Shown here: positions 18,360 to 27,288 of the stretch, piece by piece
Numbering within the stretch: position 1 is the stretch's first letter
How the letters are laid out: each line of letters starts with the position of its first letter
Assembly: GCA_009777845.1 (NCBI GenBank)
Contig: WRLD01000001.1
Coordinates: 56,177-120,176, forward strand
Reading direction: 5' to 3'
Origin: Defluviitaleaceae bacterium
GTDB taxonomy: Bacteria; Bacillota; Clostridia; Lachnospirales; WQUN01
DNA length: 64,000 nt
Made by a program: the position numbers and the translations under genes
Notes under the pieces: model-generated
Databases searched by the model: none
The model's input: the letters and a program-made list of their open reading frames with translations, nothing else
What the model was told of the DNA's origin: nothing

Positions 18360-18414
18360 TGGCTTCGCCACATTTCTCCGACTGCTCTATGGTGGGAATG
18401 TCGCCTCGAAGCCT
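18360..18414. repeat. Small hairpin plus 25-bp repeat shared with 35.1 kb
   Basis: The gap between topB and the next ICE gene holds the hairpin GTGGCTTCGCCAC and then a 25-base segment (about 18389-18413) whose reverse complement recurs at about 35075-35099, with a shorter version near 35143. The same GTGGCTTCGCCAC hairpin recurs near 34649. Possibly a small dispersed repeat of the element. Confidence 0.5.
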
Positions 18415-18476
18415 TAACAGTTTCTTGCATATGAAAAGATAAGACCGCCTGCGTGTGCAAGCGGCCTTTTGTAACA

Positions 18477-20552
18477 CTATTTTTTGTTTTCAAACTCCAT
18501 TTTAAAATTCGGGTAGCCATCGCCATTATCGTCCAAAATGATTGTTGCATTGTATTTCTTTTGTGTTTTTTCGGAAAAAAGCCCCGACATAAAAACACGC
18601 CCCTTGGTAAGAAGCGCGATTGCAACATCTTTTGTTAGTTGCTTCTTTTTTGATTCAAAGAAGCGATTGTTACGCCAAAGTGCAAATTTACATGACTTAT
18701 TTTCGCAAAAGAAGCCTTTCGGCAGGTCGGTAACACTGCCGCCGCAACGCGGGCATTTTCCGATAGCTTCCCCTGCTTGCTGTAAATTTGACGGAAACAG
18801 CGATTTTAATTCATTCGGTACGGAGCTGTGAGATTTTATCGTATCGGCAACAAAACAGTTTATTGCAGTCATAAAATCCTTTTCGGATATAACGCCTTGC
18901 TCAATTCGTTTTAAATTGTTTTCCCATTCGGCAGTGAGTAACGGCGATTTAACCGAATCGGGCAGGATTTTTATTAAATTCTTGCCTTTTTCTGTCGGCA
19001 ACAATAATTTGTCCTTACGTTCCAAAAGCCCCGATTTAATAAGATTTTCAATAATTGCGGCGCGAGTGGCGGGAGTACCAAGCCCCCTGCGTTCGGCATT
19101 GTTTGGCATATCGCCTGCCGTTTCCATTGACTTTAATAAAATATCCTCCGTAAAGTGGCAAAGCGGCTGGGTAAAGTCCTCGCGAACAGCGGCGGTAACT
19201 AAAAACTGATTGCCCTCACAAATATCGGGCAAGGGTTTTTCTCCGTCTTTTGTGTTTTTGCCAATGCTTTGCAAAAATGCCTGTTCAATGGATTTCCACC
19301 CAATTTGAGAAATGGTTTTACCCTTGGCTGTAAATGCTTCGCCGTCCACGTCTAATACAATAATCGTTTCGGCGTAAATATATCGTTCTGACACCGCAGA
19401 AAATAAACGAACGCATATCATATTAAAAATATTCCGCTCGGTGGTTGGTAACGCCGACAAATCCACACTTGATATGGTCGGCGTTGGAATAATTGCGTGG
19501 TGGTCGGTAACTTTGGAATTGTTGGTTATTTGTGCGATTTCTGTGCCGCTGTTCCTTACACTAAACGGCAAAATCCCCGCCATGCTTTGTAGCAGTGAGG
19601 GTATGCCGTCCCGCATATCCTCCGTTATAAAGCGTGAATCCGTTCTCGGGTACGTTACGATTTTTTGCTCATAAAGGCTTTGTGCGGCGTTTAATGTTTG
19701 TGTTGCGGTATAACCAAAAAATCTGTTTGCTTCGCGTTGCAGGGTTGTAAGGTCGTACAATTTCGGTGCGGAAACGGATTTTTCTTGCCGATAAACAGAT
19801 TTTACAACGGCAGTTTTTCCGCTACAATCGGAGCAAATTTTATCGGCGGTGGATTTATCTTTTATTTTTTCACGCTCTGCGGTAATGCTGCCGTCTGTAA
19901 TTCCCACAACATAAAACGGCTCTTTAACAAAATCGCTAATTTTTTGTTCGCGTTCGGTAATCATAGCAAGCGTAGGCGTTTGGACACGCCCGACACGGAG
20001 CGAGGAATCATATAGCACCGAAAATAATCGGGAATAGTTCATTCCGACAAGCCAATCCGCTTGTTGACGGCATTTTGCGGATATATACAATCGCTCAAAA
20101 TCCGCGCCGTCCTTGAGATTTTTAAAACCGTCCAAAATCGCCGATTCTTCCATACTGCTTATCCATAAGCGTTTAATCGGTTTTGTACATTTTGCGTGGT
20201 TATACACCAAACGGAAAATGAGTTCGCCCTCTCGCCCACTGTCACAAGCGTTGATAACCGTTTCAATGTCCGAACGCTTCATTAAGGCGGTAAGAATGTT
20301 TAATTGCTTTTCTGTGCTTGCGGCGGCGGTGTATTTCCATTCTGTAGGGGCAATCGGTAAATCTGCGTACCGCCATTTTGAATACTTCTCGTCATATTGT
20401 TGTGGCTCGGCAAGCCCCAATAAATGCCCAACACACCATGAAACAACATAGCCATTTCCCTCATAGCTTCCGTCACGGCGATTTTTTACACCTAAAACAT
20501 CAGAAATGGCTTTTGCTACACTCGGTTTTTCTGCAATAACAAGGCTATTTAT
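18477..20552 (-). CDS. topB: DNA topoisomerase III (type IA), apparent ATA start
   Basis: 691 aa when read from ATA 20552: (I)NSLVIAEKPSVAKAISDVLG is the universal N-terminus of the Toprim domain, so homology demands this start. It lies 9 bases after a perfect AGGAGG and overlaps the TAA of the DUF4366 gene (ATAA); an in-frame TAA is 6 bases upstream. The next conventional start in frame (TTG 20420) would cut off the Toprim glutamate. Other landmarks: ACDSGREGE near residue 104, the active-site Tyr in TYPRTDSR near 301, and a C-terminal zinc region (CPRCGGS...CENKSCKF). Relaxes or decatenates single-strand regions; a fixed component of Tn1549-type elements. Confidence 0.9.
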   Translation of the reverse strand: MNSLVIAEKPSVAKAISDVLGVKNRRDGSYEGNGYVVSWCVGHLLGLAEPQQYDEKYSKWRYADLPIAPTEWKYTAAASTEKQLNILTALMKRSDIETVINACDSGREGELIFRLVYNHAKCTKPIKRLWISSMEESAILDGFKNLKDGADFERLYISAKCRQQADWLVGMNYSRLFSVLYDSSLRVGRVQTPTLAMITEREQKISDFVKEPFYVVGITDGSITAEREKIKDKSTADKICSDCSGKTAVVKSVYRQEKSVSAPKLYDLTTLQREANRFFGYTATQTLNAAQSLYEQKIVTYPRTDSRFITEDMRDGIPSLLQSMAGILPFSVRNSGTEIAQITNNSKVTDHHAIIPTPTISSVDLSALPTTERNIFNMICVRLFSAVSERYIYAETIIVLDVDGEAFTAKGKTISQIGWKSIEQAFLQSIGKNTKDGEKPLPDICEGNQFLVTAAVREDFTQPLCHFTEDILLKSMETAGDMPNNAERRGLGTPATRAAIIENLIKSGLLERKDKLLLPTEKGKNLIKILPDSVKSPLLTAEWENNLKRIEQGVISEKDFMTAINCFVADTIKSHSSVPNELKSLFPSNLQQAGEAIGKCPRCGGSVTDLPKGFFCENKSCKFALWRNNRFFESKKKQLTKDVAIALLTKGRVFMSGLFSEKTQKKYNATIILDDNGDGYPNFKMEFENKK

Positions 20553-21217
20553 GGCTGATTACCTCCTTGCTCTACGCTGTCGGCGGCATTTTCGTCATCG
20601 TCATCGGAAGCAGTTTCAAATTCCATTTCTTCGCCCAAATCCTGTTCGCCATCTTCAAAATCATCATTTCCGTCTTGCTGTTTTGGACGTAAAATCTTGA
20701 AATAATAGTACCCAACACCGCCTAAAACAATGACGGCAATCAATAAAAAGAGCGTTGTATTATTTCCGTTTCCTTTGGCGGGGGTGGTCGGTGTGGGTTC
20801 AATCGGCGGCGGTTCTTCTGTAGTAGGAATTTCAGGGACAATTGGCGTTGGCGAAACAGGAATACCGCCCATGCTATTCTGAACAGGATGCTCAAAATCC
20901 TCAACAAACGAGAGTAAATCGTATTCGGTGACGGCGTTTAGTAAATACACGTTATTGCCGTGTCGTTCTCGGTCTACAACAATAAAAAAAACATTTCCGT
21001 CTGGCGTGGAAAATGTGAAAAACTCCTTATTGTCGTTTGCTGTTGCGTTATCAAGAATGTTGCCCTGCCCCTCTGGGGTAAATGGATTGGCTGCTACTGG
21101 AATACCCTCGGAATATGAAGTTATTTCGGGTTCAATCTCAACAGCGTATGCGTTTATAGATAAAATAAAAACGCTAGTGTAAAGCATAAGTGCGGGAATA
21201 AAATATTTAATTTTCAA
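20549..21217 (-). CDS. DUF4366 conjugation-associated membrane protein
   Basis: 222 aa from TTG 21217, 9 bases after GGAGG. Signal peptide (KIKYFIPALMLYTSVFILSINAYA), an extracytoplasmic domain with FFTFSTPDGNVFFIVVDRE...VYLLNAVTE, a Pro/Thr-rich spacer, one transmembrane helix (LFLLIAVIVLGGVGYYYF) and an acidic cytoplasmic tail. This layout defines the DUF4366 family found only beside DUF4315 and M23 genes in conjugative transposons; it is probably an envelope component of the transfer channel. Its stop overlaps the ATA start of topB. Confidence 0.85.
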   Translation of the reverse strand: MKIKYFIPALMLYTSVFILSINAYAVEIEPEITSYSEGIPVAANPFTPEGQGNILDNATANDNKEFFTFSTPDGNVFFIVVDRERHGNNVYLLNAVTEYDLLSFVEDFEHPVQNSMGGIPVSPTPIVPEIPTTEEPPPIEPTPTTPAKGNGNNTTLFLLIAVIVLGGVGYYYFKILRPKQQDGNDDFEDGEQDLGEEMEFETASDDDDENAADSVEQGGNQP

Positions 21218-21509
21218 GTAAATCGTCCTCCTTTTTTTTATTATTTTCTGTGACCTCGGCGGTTGTCGGATAGCTTGCAGTCGGCAAATTCGGCACAATA
21301 TTTTTTTCAGCTTGCATTTCCTTAAACATTCGCACAAAGGCAGGAAATTCATTAGGCGCAATGTCTACACTGCGAATCATAGCGATAATTTCAGCGTTTT
21401 CTAATTCTGTTTTCTGCCGTTCCAAATCTCGCAGGCGTAACTGCTTGGCGTTTATTTTCTCTCGAAGCCGTTCAATTTCAGTTGTGATTTTTTCAATTTT
21501 CAGATTCAA
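21207..21509 (-). CDS. DUF4315 coiled-coil protein
   Basis: 100 aa from TTG 21509 after AAAGGAG. The first 45 residues are a coiled coil (KIEKITTEIERLREKINAKQLRLRDLERQKTELE); the rest resembles the DUF4315 family of conjugative elements. It overlaps the preceding PP-loop gene by 17 bases and the following DUF4366 gene by 11, so the three are translationally linked. Role unknown, probably structural in the channel. Confidence 0.82.
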   Translation of the reverse strand: MNLKIEKITTEIERLREKINAKQLRLRDLERQKTELENAEIIAMIRSVDIAPNEFPAFVRMFKEMQAEKNIVPNLPTASYPTTAEVTENNKKKEDDLLEN

Positions 21510-22497
21510 AAACGCACTCCTTTCTGTAATTAACTCCTATAAAATCAAAAAACTCGCCTAGTCCGAGCGAGTTCACTCCAAAATCCCAAATATCGGGGTG
21601 ATGTTGTTTTAATCTTTGGAATTTGTTTGTCTTGTCAAGGTGACAGCCTACCATGCACAGAGAACAGCCCGTCCGCTGCTCCCCTGTAGTCCGCAGCTTG
21701 CCCTTTTTGTCCTCAACAATTTCTCCGTAAATATCGGCGGCATAGGGAATATTAAAATCCCTTAAATAACGCAAAATATCGTTATGTGTCCAAAACGAAA
21801 GCGGTTTTGATATTTTCCTCTTAGATTCAAAACCGTTACAGCCTGTAATTAGCCAAGCATGTTTCCGCCTTTGACTTTCGCTCGCCAACGTGCCGATAAT
21901 CGGGACATAGCCCTTTTCTTTGTACCATTTGTCAAGAGATTTTTCTTTGAGAACGGTACAGCACTTCGCACTTATTTTGAAAGGCGAATCCAATAAAAAT
22001 TTCCACGGTTTATACATCGTTTCTTTGTACCAACTGCGTGTACCGTCAGCATTAAGCCCCTTTAAACAATTATTCGCCCATGCTTTTCCTTGTCTTGCAT
22101 AGCATATAACCGAAGCAACATCTTTTGACGGATAACAAATGCCGTGTTCTCGAATAACCTTTGCAAAACAGCCCTCCGCACAATTTACACAGATTTTGCA
22201 TAGCTGCGGTTTTAGGATTGTCACGTTCGACTTGCTTTTTACAAAATCCACAATTTCGGGATATTCGATTGTTGTATCCATAAAAACAGCGGGAATATCG
22301 GGATAACAACGCCGCGCCAAGTCAAGTAAAACGGTCGAATCAACTCCACCAGAAAAACTTATAGCGGTTTTATGATTAAACCGCTCATGCCATTCCATAA
22401 TTCTTGTTTGCGTAACTTGAATTTTGCGTGATAGCGGCCACGCTTGCATGATTTTTAAATCTTCAGGTGTGTGCTTTCGTTCTTGTGCTTGCCTCAA
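21493..22497 (-). CDS. PP-loop, PAPS-reductase-like protein
   Basis: 334 aa from TTG 22497, 7 bases after GGGAGG; an ATG at 22512 overlaps the ribosome site itself and is unlikely. The PP-loop SGGVDST near residue 50 binds ATP, and a phosphoadenosine-phosphosulfate-reductase fold follows (IPAVFMDTTIEYPEIVDFV). Two cysteine sets (CKICVNCAEGC and CSLCMVGC) suggest an iron-sulfur cluster. Proteins of this type activate or transfer sulfur; DndC-like relatives put phosphorothioate into DNA. It is inserted between the M23 and DUF4315 genes, so it is probably element cargo. No other dnd genes are near, so phosphorothioation is not supported. Confidence 0.8.
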   Translation of the reverse strand: MRQAQERKHTPEDLKIMQAWPLSRKIQVTQTRIMEWHERFNHKTAISFSGGVDSTVLLDLARRCYPDIPAVFMDTTIEYPEIVDFVKSKSNVTILKPQLCKICVNCAEGCFAKVIREHGICYPSKDVASVICYARQGKAWANNCLKGLNADGTRSWYKETMYKPWKFLLDSPFKISAKCCTVLKEKSLDKWYKEKGYVPIIGTLASESQRRKHAWLITGCNGFESKRKISKPLSFWTHNDILRYLRDFNIPYAADIYGEIVEDKKGKLRTTGEQRTGCSLCMVGCHLDKTNKFQRLKQHHPDIWDFGVNSLGLGEFFDFIGVNYRKECVFESEN

Positions 22498-22530
22498 TAT
22501 AAAACCTCCCATTTAAAATTAAATAATTTT

Positions 22531-24507
22531 TTAACCCCTAAAATCCACAAAGAAAATCGGATTGATTCTCACGCCGTCTATTGCAATCTCCATATGCAAA
22601 TGCGCGCCTGTTGAAGCCCCTGTATTTCCAACGGTTGCGAATACTTCCCCTAGCACAACCTCTTGCCCTGCGGTTACAAAAACCTCATCACAATGGGCGT
22701 ATCGTGCTTGTATGCCGTCCTCGGTTTCGATTACAACGTAGTTTCCGTAACCGCCAGACTCATAACCAACGGCAACAACCACACCGTCAAAGCCCGAAAA
22801 CAACGGCGTTCCCGTTGGAAAACCAATATCAATACCCCAATGAAATTGCTTGTCACCATAAATCGGGTGTATTCGGTAGCCGTATATGCTTGAAACATAT
22901 GGAATCCAGTTTGTGTCAAATGGATTTCCGATAAGTTGCCGTGTACCACGCGAATACATCAGTGCGTTAAAATGGTGTGTTTCGGCTTCTGTCATAATGT
23001 CGGAAACGACCTCTCTAAACGGCGTAGCTGTTAGAGTGACATTGAGAATATGCCATTCGTATTCAACTTCTTCTTCATAAGTGTAGGTGTACGAATATGA
23101 ATTTCCCTCCGAATCTGTACCCTCGCCCGTTTCTTTTCGTGTTTCGGTGCGAGTGCGGATTTCAATCTTGGACTGCGTTTCCAAAACATATTGCACGTCA
23201 AAAACTTCGCGCAGTGATTCGCTAATGTCCTCAAACGAAAAATCTTGATACACTGCGGTTAAAAATGCCATAATCTCAAATGGGTCATGCTCGATATTTC
23301 CGATATTAAGATGGTATTCGTCATAGCCCGAATAATGGGTTTGGATTTTATCAATATAAATCTGTAAATCCGTTTCCCATTCGGTATATGCAATGGAAGC
23401 CGCATCAATATTTTCGTAGTCTGCGGCATATGTCACCGAGCCTATAGCCCCGCCACCGCCTGAGAAGATAGCGGCACACATGGAAAACAGCGACAAAATG
23501 ATAAAGACTATAAATAACAAAAATCCGATTTTAATAAGAAAAATCGGATTTTTGCGTATGACTGCGGTAATTGATTTTCCGACCTTTGCCGTAAGCTCCA
23601 CGGATTTTTTAGTCGTTTGTGCAGTTTTTTGTGCGTTGCGTAAATCTTGGGCGTAGCTACGTTTAATTGCACGTTTTTGAAAATAACGAGAAACAGGGCT
23701 ACTCTTTAATTTCGGATTATCACGCAGAGCCTTTTTATAATCCAATTTCATTTTTGCGTTTATAGATTTTTTCTCTAAACGTGCAATTTGGCGATACGGA
23801 CGGTTTTTGTGAAAACGATATGCCGAGTGCAAGCCCCGCTTGCTACCCCGAAAAGCACTTTCGCCGATAAGTTCCGTTTGATGTGCCACGGAAACAGCTA
23901 CGTTTTCATGCTCAACGGAGTGTATTTTTGAATGGATTTTAGTAACCGCCACAGACGAAGCTATACCCGTGATTTTACGCGCCGTTGATGGTTTCTTGGG
24001 CTTGTTCCATTTTGCTTCACCGATTGGAACAGCTTCTTTTTCGTGGGTCAGTTTGGAAACAGCTTTACCCTTGTTTTCTGTCAATTCCCTTTTCTTGACC
24101 GTTTTTGTGGGAAGTTTATCGCGGGCGTTCTTTAATTTTTTTTCGCACGTTTCAACTTTTTGCTCCAGCTTCTCAATTTGCGTTTCCTCTTTTGAAAATT
24201 TTAATTTGCCAACGGATTCTGTTTCCGTTGGCGATTGCTCCGAAAACTCGGATTCGTTTGAGGTATCAATTGGGCGTGGATTTTCCCCCGAATCCACACT
24301 GGAAGCATTTCCGTCTTGCGTATTGCCTGTTTCACAATCATCGCTATCCGAACCGTGACCGTCTGGATTTTGGTTTTCAGCGAGGTGATTTAATTCTCCG
24401 TGGTTGATTTTTGATTGACGTTTTGGCTTTTTGGGCGAAGCTGCTTCTGTTATTTTGGGGTTTTCCAAGGATTCTAAATCCTTATCAAACCTCAATTTTC
24501 CTTTCAT
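22531..24507 (-). CDS. Conjugation M23-peptidase cell-wall hydrolase
   Basis: 658 aa: a basic, hydrophilic N-terminal half (1-320, with acidic 60-110 and coiled-coil 110-130 segments), one transmembrane helix near 325-350 (NPIFLIKIGFLLFIVFIILS), an extracellular linker, and a C-terminal M23/LytM domain (about 545-655) with the zinc ligands in FHWGIDIG and GAHLHMEI. It cuts peptidoglycan to let the transfer channel through, as do CD1108/TcpG-like proteins in Clostridial elements. Its ATG overlaps the TGA of virB4. Confidence 0.9.
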   Translation of the reverse strand: MKGKLRFDKDLESLENPKITEAASPKKPKRQSKINHGELNHLAENQNPDGHGSDSDDCETGNTQDGNASSVDSGENPRPIDTSNESEFSEQSPTETESVGKLKFSKEETQIEKLEQKVETCEKKLKNARDKLPTKTVKKRELTENKGKAVSKLTHEKEAVPIGEAKWNKPKKPSTARKITGIASSVAVTKIHSKIHSVEHENVAVSVAHQTELIGESAFRGSKRGLHSAYRFHKNRPYRQIARLEKKSINAKMKLDYKKALRDNPKLKSSPVSRYFQKRAIKRSYAQDLRNAQKTAQTTKKSVELTAKVGKSITAVIRKNPIFLIKIGFLLFIVFIILSLFSMCAAIFSGGGGAIGSVTYAADYENIDAASIAYTEWETDLQIYIDKIQTHYSGYDEYHLNIGNIEHDPFEIMAFLTAVYQDFSFEDISESLREVFDVQYVLETQSKIEIRTRTETRKETGEGTDSEGNSYSYTYTYEEEVEYEWHILNVTLTATPFREVVSDIMTEAETHHFNALMYSRGTRQLIGNPFDTNWIPYVSSIYGYRIHPIYGDKQFHWGIDIGFPTGTPLFSGFDGVVVAVGYESGGYGNYVVIETEDGIQARYAHCDEVFVTAGQEVVLGEVFATVGNTGASTGAHLHMEIAIDGVRINPIFFVDFRG

Positions 24508-26954
24508 GCGCCTACCTCATCAAGTTTTGTTGTCATAATCCGATACATTTCGGTATCCTTTGGAAAGCGGTCTATGAAAGGAATAATTGTATTGCCGTGG
24601 AATAACAAGCCCTCGCCTGCCGCCGATTGTGTGACATATGAAAGCTGGTATGGGGAAATACCTAGCTGCTTCGCAAGAATTTGTCTGTCACCGCCCGCTT
24701 GATTAAGCATGAGAATAAAATCTGAATTTTCAAAAATATTTTGGATTTCGGGGGAAGCCAGTAAATCCTTGACGTTTTGGGTAATGCCAGTCGGAATCCC
24801 GCCCCACTTGCGGAAACGCTTCCAAAATTCAACGGAGTAATTAGCCGTTTGCTCTTCCTTTAACAAGAGGTGAAATTCGTCAACAAAGAACCACGTACCT
24901 TTTTTAACGGCGCGGTTAGAACTAACTCTTGTCCACAGCGCATCTTGAATGGTAAGCATACCCAATTTTTTAAGCTGTCGCCCGAGTGCTTTAATATCAA
25001 AGCACACAAGCCTGTTTTCAATATCCACGTTGGTTTTATTATTAAAAATCCGCAGACTGCCCTTTACATAAATCTCCATAGCGGTAGCAACGTGCTGTGC
25101 TTCGGGTTCGGCTTGCTTGCGAAGAAGATTATATAAATCCCCTAAAATCGGCATATTTTCGGGGCGCGGCTCTACAAAATACGGCTCGTAAACCAACGAA
25201 ACACAACGGTCAATGATGGTTTTCTCTGTTGGCGTTAAGCCGTTATTGTCGCCTATAATCAATTCGCAAAGTGATAAAATAAAATCGCTTTTTATCGGCA
25301 ATGGGTCAATGCTTTTTCCTGTGTCTGGGTCAAAAATGTTCAAATTTATATCCATAGGATTGATATAATCTGTTCCAGTGGGGGAAAGTTTTATAATCTG
25401 CCCATTAAGCCGAGAAACAAGCGGGTGATACTCGCCCTCGGGGTCTATGATAAAACAATCGTCCTCCGTTATAAGAAAAGCGTTGATAATTGAGCGTTTT
25501 GCGGCGAAAGATTTACCGCTCCCGGGCTTGCCTAATATGAGGCCGTTGGGGTTCAGAAGCTGCTTCCGGTCTGCCATTATTAAGTTATTGGAAAGCGCGT
25601 TAATCCCATAATATAAGGCTTGCCCGCCTTGAAATAATTCCTGTGTCGTGAACGGAACAAAAATAGCGGTGCTTGATGTCGTAAGCCCTCGCTGAATTTC
25701 AATCTGGTTTACGCCAAGCGATAGCGAGGACATAAGCCCTTGTTCCTGTTGCCACTCCAAACGCTTCATGGCACAGTTGTATTTTTGTGCAATACCCGCC
25801 GAAGCGAAAACAAGATTTTCAAGTTTCTGCTTTGTTGGCGCGGTATTTAAAACAATAACCGTTACAAGAAACATTCTTTCGTTACGGCTTTGTAGTTCCT
25901 TTAAAATATTTTTTGCTTCTTCGCCGTAGGTTGAAATATCTGTAGGGATAACGTCCATGTCGTAGCCGCTACGCACAGCCTTTTTTTGCTCGGCGATTTT
26001 CATTGCGTCAAGGTCGGTAATTTTCCGCTTGATTGTTTTGATTGCTTCCTGTTGGTCGATTGACTTAATGTGCATATTCACCGTTATGGCGTTATCCATG
26101 TTAAGAAAATCAGCCAAAAGCCTATCGGTGAGTTCGGGTGCGATAATCTGAATAAAACTCGCCGCTCCGATTGTTGTTCCCATACGGAAAGTACGAGCGT
26201 TGCGGAAATCAAAAGACGTTGGCGCGATATAATCCTTTGCGGAAAGCCCTGTTTTGGCAAGTTCCGCCCATTCCATTTGTAACTTTTCCGAGCCGTCAGG
26301 GTGCATTTGTCCATGAAGAACGGTAAGCCGTTCCGCGCCGTTAAGTGACTGTGCCTTTACTCCCAAGGTCTTAAAGTTATTGATTATATCGGTTTCAATT
26401 CGTTCTAGCTTCGGCTTGGCTTCTTTTAGGCTGTTGGCTTCGATTCCGAAAGTGATGTATTTCATTTTTACCAAGCCGTTGTTGCCTTTTGCAAGCTGAT
26501 TTTTAAGCATATCGGCGTATTCCACGCGGATAGAGTTAAAATCGTCCGACTGTTCGGGAATATGAATTGATTTCTCAAAGTCACGCATATTTCCGTATTT
26601 GTTTATAAACGAAAGCTGAACACTGATAGTGGAATCGAAATAATTAAGAAAATCGCAATAACTATCGAAAATTTGCGTTTTGTCCTCGTTTTGGGCGAGT
26701 TGATAATTTATATCCCCGAAAGTGATTGTTTTGTTGTACATTTTATCGCTGACACGGCAAACGCCGTCCTTGTGCATTTCCCGAAACGGAATAGATTCTT
26801 GTGCCGTCTGCGGCGCTTTTTTTGTGCCGAATATTTTTTGCAGCACCGAATCCATAAATCCGTTTTGGTTTTTAGCCACTGTGTCTTTTTTGTTTGTGCG
26901 TTGCGGTTGTACGTTTTGTTGTATGCGTTGTTTTTGATTTTTGTTCTGAGCCAA
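24504..26954 (-). CDS. VirB4-like conjugation ATPase
   Basis: 816 aa from TTG 26954 after AGGAGGG. Walker A GLILGKPGSGKSFAAK near residue 478 and Walker B TWFFVDEFHLLL near 691; the N-terminal half matches the TraC/VirB4 family found with PrgI (SFINKYGNMRDFEKSIHIPEQ). VirB4 is the motor that assembles and powers the type IV secretion channel on the inner face of the membrane. The start lies inside the end of the PrgI gene (83-base overlap), the usual arrangement in this element family. Confidence 0.93.
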   Translation of the reverse strand: MAQNKNQKQRIQQNVQPQRTNKKDTVAKNQNGFMDSVLQKIFGTKKAPQTAQESIPFREMHKDGVCRVSDKMYNKTITFGDINYQLAQNEDKTQIFDSYCDFLNYFDSTISVQLSFINKYGNMRDFEKSIHIPEQSDDFNSIRVEYADMLKNQLAKGNNGLVKMKYITFGIEANSLKEAKPKLERIETDIINNFKTLGVKAQSLNGAERLTVLHGQMHPDGSEKLQMEWAELAKTGLSAKDYIAPTSFDFRNARTFRMGTTIGAASFIQIIAPELTDRLLADFLNMDNAITVNMHIKSIDQQEAIKTIKRKITDLDAMKIAEQKKAVRSGYDMDVIPTDISTYGEEAKNILKELQSRNERMFLVTVIVLNTAPTKQKLENLVFASAGIAQKYNCAMKRLEWQQEQGLMSSLSLGVNQIEIQRGLTTSSTAIFVPFTTQELFQGGQALYYGINALSNNLIMADRKQLLNPNGLILGKPGSGKSFAAKRSIINAFLITEDDCFIIDPEGEYHPLVSRLNGQIIKLSPTGTDYINPMDINLNIFDPDTGKSIDPLPIKSDFILSLCELIIGDNNGLTPTEKTIIDRCVSLVYEPYFVEPRPENMPILGDLYNLLRKQAEPEAQHVATAMEIYVKGSLRIFNNKTNVDIENRLVCFDIKALGRQLKKLGMLTIQDALWTRVSSNRAVKKGTWFFVDEFHLLLKEEQTANYSVEFWKRFRKWGGIPTGITQNVKDLLASPEIQNIFENSDFILMLNQAGGDRQILAKQLGISPYQLSYVTQSAAGEGLLFHGNTIIPFIDRFPKDTEMYRIMTTKLDEVGA

Positions 26955-27288
26955 AAATGCGACCCTCCTTTTCGATTTGATTGTAAAAATTATCCGTTCG
27001 ATACGGACGTATGCTTGGAAAAAACCACCGACAGCGAATAATATTAAAAAGAACCTTTTCGGCGGGTACGCCGTCACGTTCGTACATCGCCATAAAAAAC
27101 GCAGGAAGCATTAGAAACATCATTAGTAAAACCGCTGACGAATTTCCGATTGTGTCCTTTGTTGCGAAATAAATGGGAATACCGATTATTGCCGCCGTCC
27201 CAAAGCAGACAAATTGGCGTTTGGTAAGCCCGAATAAAAATTTTACCTTTACTTTTGATAAATCACGCGGAATTTGTACGTATGCCAT
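26872..27288 (-). CDS. PrgI-family channel protein (VirB3-like)
   Basis: 138 aa. AYVQIPRDLSKVKVKFLFGLTKRQFVCFG is the PrgI signature, followed by two transmembrane helices (residues 28-47 and 53-70) and a cytoplasmic, basic tail. It works as the VirB3 equivalent next to VirB4. Starts at ATG 27288 after AGGGGGTG, directly after the methylase gene. Confidence 0.9.
   Translation of the reverse strand: MAYVQIPRDLSKVKVKFLFGLTKRQFVCFGTAAIIGIPIYFATKDTIGNSSAVLLMMFLMLPAFFMAMYERDGVPAEKVLFNIIRCRWFFPSIRPYRTDNFYNQIEKEGRIFGSEQKSKTTHTTKRTTATHKQKRHSG

Noticed and set aside
21493..22497. DndC of a DNA phosphorothioation system.
   Set aside because: No dndA, dndB, dndD or dndE genes nearby; only the PP-loop fold is shared.
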